A stretch of DNA of 64,000 nucleotides from Bacillus spongiae (GTDB taxonomy: Bacteria > Bacillota > Bacilli > Bacillales > Bacillaceae_K): NCBI RefSeq assembly GCF_037120725.1, contig NZ_JBBAXC010000005.1, forward strand, positions 124,001 through 188,000. Reading direction: 5' to 3'. The position numbers were made by a program, and so were the translations under genes. Shown here in pieces: positions 61,115 to 64,000 of the stretch. The notes under the pieces are model-generated. The model was not told the origin of the DNA. It saw only the letters and a program-made list of their open reading frames with translations, and searched no databases. The first letter of the stretch is position 1, and each line of letters starts with the position of its first letter.

Positions 61115-62356
61115 TTACTTTCCAACAAACATTTGTGTCCAGTAATGACCACTATCCGTGTATCCTACCCCTATATGCGTAAAGTTTCTGCTTAAGATGT
61201 TTCTTCGGTGTCCCTCACTGTTCATCCAAGCCTTTACGACCTCTTCAGGTGTTGGTTGGCCTTTGGCAATGTTTTCACCCGCTGCCCTATACGTTACACC
61301 GTGATTTCTTATCATATCAAATGGTGAACCGTACGTAGGACTCGTATGTGAGAAATAATTGTTTTTCTTCATATCCTCTGATTTTACACGTGCCACATTG
61401 CTTAATTCTGGGTACGCCTTTAAGTCTGGTAACCCATTTTTTCTTCTCTCTTCGTTCGTTAAATTAATTACTTTTTGCTCAATATCACTAATGCCTGCTT
61501 GTGGAGCAGCAGCATTCGGTTTTTCTGGTTCTGTTGTCCCTGCCTGAGGTGTCTGTGGTTTCGGTGCTTCTGTTGCTCCTGGTTGAGTTGCTTCCGGTTT
61601 TGGTGTCTCTGTTGCTCCTGGCTGAGTTGCTTCCGGTTTTGGTGTCTCTGTTGCTCCTGGTTGAGTTGCTTCTGGTTTTGGCGTCTCTGTTACTCCTGGT
61701 TTAGGAGCCCCTGGTGCTGGAGCAGGTATTCCTGCTATTCGTTGCTGCTCTAAAGCTCTTCTAACTTCTTCTCTTAAGTTAGGAGCTACTTTATCTAAAG
61801 CCGCTCTTCCTTGTTCGATTATTTTATTCCTATCTGCCTCGTTTAGCACATAATATTTATACTTTGCATCTTGCACTTTAATAGCTACCGTATGCGGATA
61901 TTTACTGCTTGGTGTATTTGTATAGTCAGCCGAGATTGCAATCATATCATCTCTTCGATCATTTGCACGGAACTCATTGGCCATTCTTCTTACGTTTCGT
62001 CTTACATCATTGGTAAATTCATTTACGTCTTTTCTTAGTTCTTCACCAGTCGTATTACGATTAATTCTTGTATATTCATCACGCGGAGCTCTTTCATCTA
62101 TTCTTCCGTATTCATTACGTCGTACCTTTTCATTTTGCGTAATTCTTTGATATTCATTTGTATATCTATCCACTCTTTTATTTTGATTAATTGGCGTTGT
62201 GACATCTCGGTCATATCGCGTCATATCCCCTCTGTAATTCACGTCAATCGGTGCATTGTTAGGGTAATCACGACGTTCCATTGCCGTATCATTATTATTA
62301 CATGCTGCAAGTAACAGCATGGAAAGTGAAAACATAATAAATTTCAAGTGATTCAA
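61115..62356 (-). CDS. CAP-domain lipoprotein with Pro-rich repeats (YkwD-like)
   Basis: 413 residues. The lipobox LSMLLLAACN gives a lipoprotein Cys at position 19. A long Arg/Asn/Asp-rich segment with repeated NEYxR(I/T) and DEYTRI units is followed by a sporulation-type YhcN/YlaJ-like stretch (HTVAIKVQDAKYKYYVLNEA), then Pro-rich repeats PGATETPKPEATQ, and a C-terminal CAP domain: KSEDMKKNNYFSHTSPTYGS, AAGENIAKGQ and MNSEGHRRNIL. TTG start at 62356 after GGAGG. It is probably a spore- or membrane-associated protein. Confidence 0.87.
   Translation of the reverse strand: MNHLKFIMFSLSMLLLAACNNNDTAMERRDYPNNAPIDVNYRGDMTRYDRDVTTPINQNKRVDRYTNEYQRITQNEKVRRNEYGRIDERAPRDEYTRINRNTTGEELRKDVNEFTNDVRRNVRRMANEFRANDRRDDMIAISADYTNTPSSKYPHTVAIKVQDAKYKYYVLNEADRNKIIEQGRAALDKVAPNLREEVRRALEQQRIAGIPAPAPGAPKPGVTETPKPEATQPGATETPKPEATQPGATETPKPEATQPGATEAPKPQTPQAGTTEPEKPNAAAPQAGISDIEQKVINLTNEERRKNGLPDLKAYPELSNVARVKSEDMKKNNYFSHTSPTYGSPFDMIRNHGVTYRAAGENIAKGQPTPEEVVKAWMNSEGHRRNILSRNFTHIGVGYTDSGHYWTQMFVGK
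61564..61695. repeat. In-gene 39-base tandem repeat (Pro-rich linker)
   Basis: Three to four near-identical 39-base units encode PGATETPKPEATQ on the minus strand. They form the extended linker before the CAP domain and could vary in number by slippage. Confidence 0.75.
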
Positions 62357-62542
62357 ATCAAATACCTCCTTTTAAGTGTTTTGGTGTTACTGTAGTATTT
62401 TCGACATTTTTTTAAGAACTATGGTTGGTAATTTAGAGGAAAAATGTCATGAAGTGCTTTCTTCCCTTTCTTTTATTGCTCGTGACTTCCCAAATTGAAA
62501 TGCTGTCATACAATGTAAGGAATAATGGAAAGGAGTGCTAAA

Positions 62543-62725
62543 ATGTACAATCAAACACCATACGCTCGTCACCAAGATCAACGATTAATCGTTCCCTTTT
62601 TATTTGGGTTCGGAAGACCTGGGTTCGGCTATGGCTATGGAAGACCGTTTTATGGCTATGGTTATGGTTACGGAAGACCTGGGTTTGGCTATGGAAGACC
62701 GCCATTTGGTTATGGCTATTACTAG
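62543..62725 (+). CDS. Gly/Tyr-rich coat-like protein
   Basis: 60 residues. A short head MYNQTPYARHQDQRLIVPFL is followed by repeats of GRPGFGYGYGRPFYGYGYG. Gly-Tyr-Arg-Pro-rich small proteins of this kind are typical of Bacillus spore coats and cross-link through tyrosines. ATG 62543 follows AAAGGAG by seven bases. It has its own terminator. A sporulation (sigma-K type) promoter was not confirmed. Confidence 0.7.
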   Translation: MYNQTPYARHQDQRLIVPFLFGFGRPGFGYGYGRPFYGYGYGYGRPGFGYGRPPFGYGYY

Positions 62726-62782
62726 AAAAATTCTCTAATAACCTTTATATATCAGGAAAACATAAAAGAGTGGTACTTTTTT

Positions 62783-62808
62783 AACGCACGATAAACGTGC
62801 GTTTTTTG
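62783..62808 (+). terminator. Terminator after the coat-like gene
   Basis: AACGCACG and CGTGCGTT pair around ATAAA, followed by TTTTTG. Confidence 0.85.
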
Positions 62809-62889
62809 TTTTTCTCGAGGAACTTTGTTAATATAACAATTAATTTTTGTTACAATCTTCTTATGGCTTTATAAAAGGAGGAAAAAAAG

Positions 62890-63543
62890 TTGAAAAAATG
62901 GGCATTTGTTTCTGATTTTGATGGAACAATATCAAATAAAGATTTCTATTGGATTGTCATTGAAAAGTATTTTCCAGAGGGTAGAGAACTGTACGATAAA
63001 TGGAAAGCAAACGAGATAAAGGATATCGATTTTTTAAGTACTGTCTTTACTTCAATCCATCAAGCGGAAGAAAAGATTATTACTGATATTCACGACATTC
63101 CCATTGATTCGTATGTACCAAAATTTATTCAACATGTTCAAAATCAAGGTGGGGATTTTTATATACTAAGTGCAGGGACCGATTATTACATCGAACATCT
63201 GCTGAAGAAATACTCAATTGAAAACGTAAAGATTTTTTCTAACAAAGGGGAGTTTAAAGAAAAGAACGTACATTTAACAATTGACCCAGAGCATCGACAC
63301 TACTCAGAGCGCTATGGAATCGATAAAACGAAGGTAATCCAAGAATTAAAAAAATCGTACGATAAAGTATACTTTATTGGTGACAGTGAGCCAGACTCTC
63401 ATCCTGCAAAATACGCTGATGTCACTTTTGCTAAAGATGCTTTACAAGAGCTTTTACGAGAAAAAAATATCCCATTTGTGCCCGTCACAACCTTTCGTGA
63501 GGTGGAGGACTATTTAATTAACAACGGGGAACTTCAGAAATGA
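62890..63543 (+). CDS. HAD-IB phosphatase (MtnX-like)
   Basis: 217 residues. HAD motif I is AFVSDFDGTISNKD (nucleophile and general-acid Asp), motif II DFYILSAGTDYY, and motif III/IV VYFIGDSEPDSHPAKYAD. The helical C1 cap follows motif I, as in MtnX/phosphoserine-phosphatase-like enzymes. TTG start at 62890 after AGGAGG. Its stop overlaps the start of the glycerol-1-phosphate dehydrogenase-like gene (ATGA), so the phosphatase probably acts on that enzyme's product or substrate rather than in methionine salvage. Confidence 0.83.
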   Translation: MKKWAFVSDFDGTISNKDFYWIVIEKYFPEGRELYDKWKANEIKDIDFLSTVFTSIHQAEEKIITDIHDIPIDSYVPKFIQHVQNQGGDFYILSAGTDYYIEHLLKKYSIENVKIFSNKGEFKEKNVHLTIDPEHRHYSERYGIDKTKVIQELKKSYDKVYFIGDSEPDSHPAKYADVTFAKDALQELLREKNIPFVPVTTFREVEDYLINNGELQK

Positions 63544-64000
63544 ATCAACCCGTCACCAGTATTCCCATTCCCGCCATTTTAGAAATAAGTCATGGTTCAA
63601 TTGAAAGATTACATGAAATATTAGCTCGACAACCATTTTCTAATGCTGTTATCTTATTGGATGATTTTTCCGAGAGTATTTTAACTGAAAAAATCAGAAA
63701 AACTCTTCCCAAAACCATCGATTATTTTACCCTTTCAGCTGATTTGGATGTTGAAGGACTTGTAAAGGAAGCATTTCGATTGCCAAGATATGATGTAGTG
63801 ATTGCAATGGGAGGAGGGCGAATCGTAGACTTCGGGAAATACATAGCTTTTGTTAGAAGGAGCCCTTTTATTAGCATTCCTACATCTGCTTCAAATGATG
63901 GATTTGCGAGCAGTAACTGTTCGTTAGTTGTGAACGGTAAAAAAACAACGGTACCTGCTAAAGTACCGTACGGAATTATTGTGGATTTATCTATTGTCCA
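63540..64000 (+). CDS. sn-Glycerol-1-phosphate dehydrogenase family, 3'-truncated by window
   Basis: 154 residues visible of an iron-type alcohol dehydrogenase of the AraM/EgsA (glycerol-1-phosphate dehydrogenase) branch. YDVVIAMGGGRIVDFGKYIA is the NAD-binding GGGxxxD motif, followed by FISIPTSASNDGFASSNCSL with the substrate/metal Asn-Asp, and KVPYGIIVDLSIV. It would reduce dihydroxyacetone phosphate to sn-glycerol-1-phosphate, which in Bacillus feeds heptaprenylglyceryl phosphate lipids. ATG overlaps the HAD stop by four bases. The C-terminal half lies outside the window. Confidence 0.85.
   Translation, partial: MNQPVTSIPIPAILEISHGSIERLHEILARQPFSNAVILLDDFSESILTEKIRKTLPKTIDYFTLSADLDVEGLVKEAFRLPRYDVVIAMGGGRIVDFGKYIAFVRRSPFISIPTSASNDGFASSNCSLVVNGKKTTVPAKVPYGIIVDLSIV

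Noticed and set aside
61564..61695. Regular 39-base repeats, considered as a CRISPR-like array
   Set aside because: The units are directly adjacent without unique spacers and encode an in-frame Pro-rich linker.
61475..61753. Plus-strand frames rich in Cys, Trp and Leu repeats opposite the CAP lipoprotein
   Set aside because: They are the antisense reading of the 39-base Pro-rich repeats of a well-supported gene and have no ribosome site.
1..64000. rRNA, tRNA, complete insertion sequences and CRISPR arrays
   Set aside because: Looked for on both strands by eye; none found. Only transposase fragments without terminal repeats are present.

Overview
The window reads as chromosome of an endospore-forming, AT-rich Bacillaceae species. 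The indications are Bacillus-type Shine-Dalgarno sites with frequent GTG/TTG starts, two T-box leaders, a YhcF/YhcG-like GntR-ABC operon, a YlbC-like CAP protein, DUF3977/DUF4030/DUF6241-type Bacillus families, a Gly/Tyr-rich coat-like protein and many small immunity-type proteins. Most genes lie on the minus strand. No rRNA, tRNA, CRISPR array, intact prophage or intact insertion sequence was seen. I cannot name the species.

Layout. 0-10 kb is accessory DNA: the end of an aminoglycoside-phosphotransferase-like gene, a NUDIX hydrolase, SUKH immunity proteins, two DUF6881 paralogues, a decayed Tox-HYD1 toxin tip, and remnants of an OsmC gene and two transposases. 10-31 kb is mainly metabolic and stress genes: hydrolases, GNAT and NUDIX enzymes, a Nif3-like protein behind a T-box (probably threonine), a secreted PLC-like phosphodiesterase, a lactone-oxidase/PLP-aldolase pair, MscS, exoA and a GntR-controlled ABC operon. 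30-43 kb holds an M48 protease fused to ankyrin repeats, a second ABC pair, phenylacetate-CoA ligase, a CAP protein, DsbA- and DinB-family proteins, a 6S-like RNA, and a T-box (probably tyrosine) operon of a two-domain deiodinase-like flavoprotein plus an amino-acid permease. 43-47 kb has a NUDIX/APH pair and a Crp/Fnr regulator between two YdcZ-type DMT transporters. 47-52 kb is a second accessory patch with small membrane peptides, a barstar fusion, DUF4272 and a DUF6678 pseudogene. 52-64 kb carries AraC/DUF6463, an orphan GntR regulator whose ABC gene is cut off after 34 codons, two peptide-type ABC permeases, secreted proteins (a Vps62-like protein in unusual domain order, a PLA2-like protein, a CAP lipoprotein), and a HAD phosphatase overlapping an sn-glycerol-1-phosphate dehydrogenase.

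Two themes stand out. First, gene decay: at least nine broken genes (OsmC, two transposases, HYD1 toxin, GNAT, SRPBCC, DUF5694, DUF6678, ABC ATPase) sit in the gaps, often near a dispersed intergenic repeat family that forms terminator-like hairpins. Second, RNA-level control: two complete T-boxes with promoters, specifier candidates and terminators, plus a stand-alone 6S-like RNA with its own promoter. The most interesting system is the 40.2-43.1 kb operon. There a predicted Tyr T-box controls a permease and a single-chain duplicated nitroreductase whose C-terminal copy keeps the Glu-Tyr-Lys triad of iodotyrosine deiodinase at the exact spacing. This suggests uptake and reductive dehalogenation, or another reduction, of tyrosine-like substrates.
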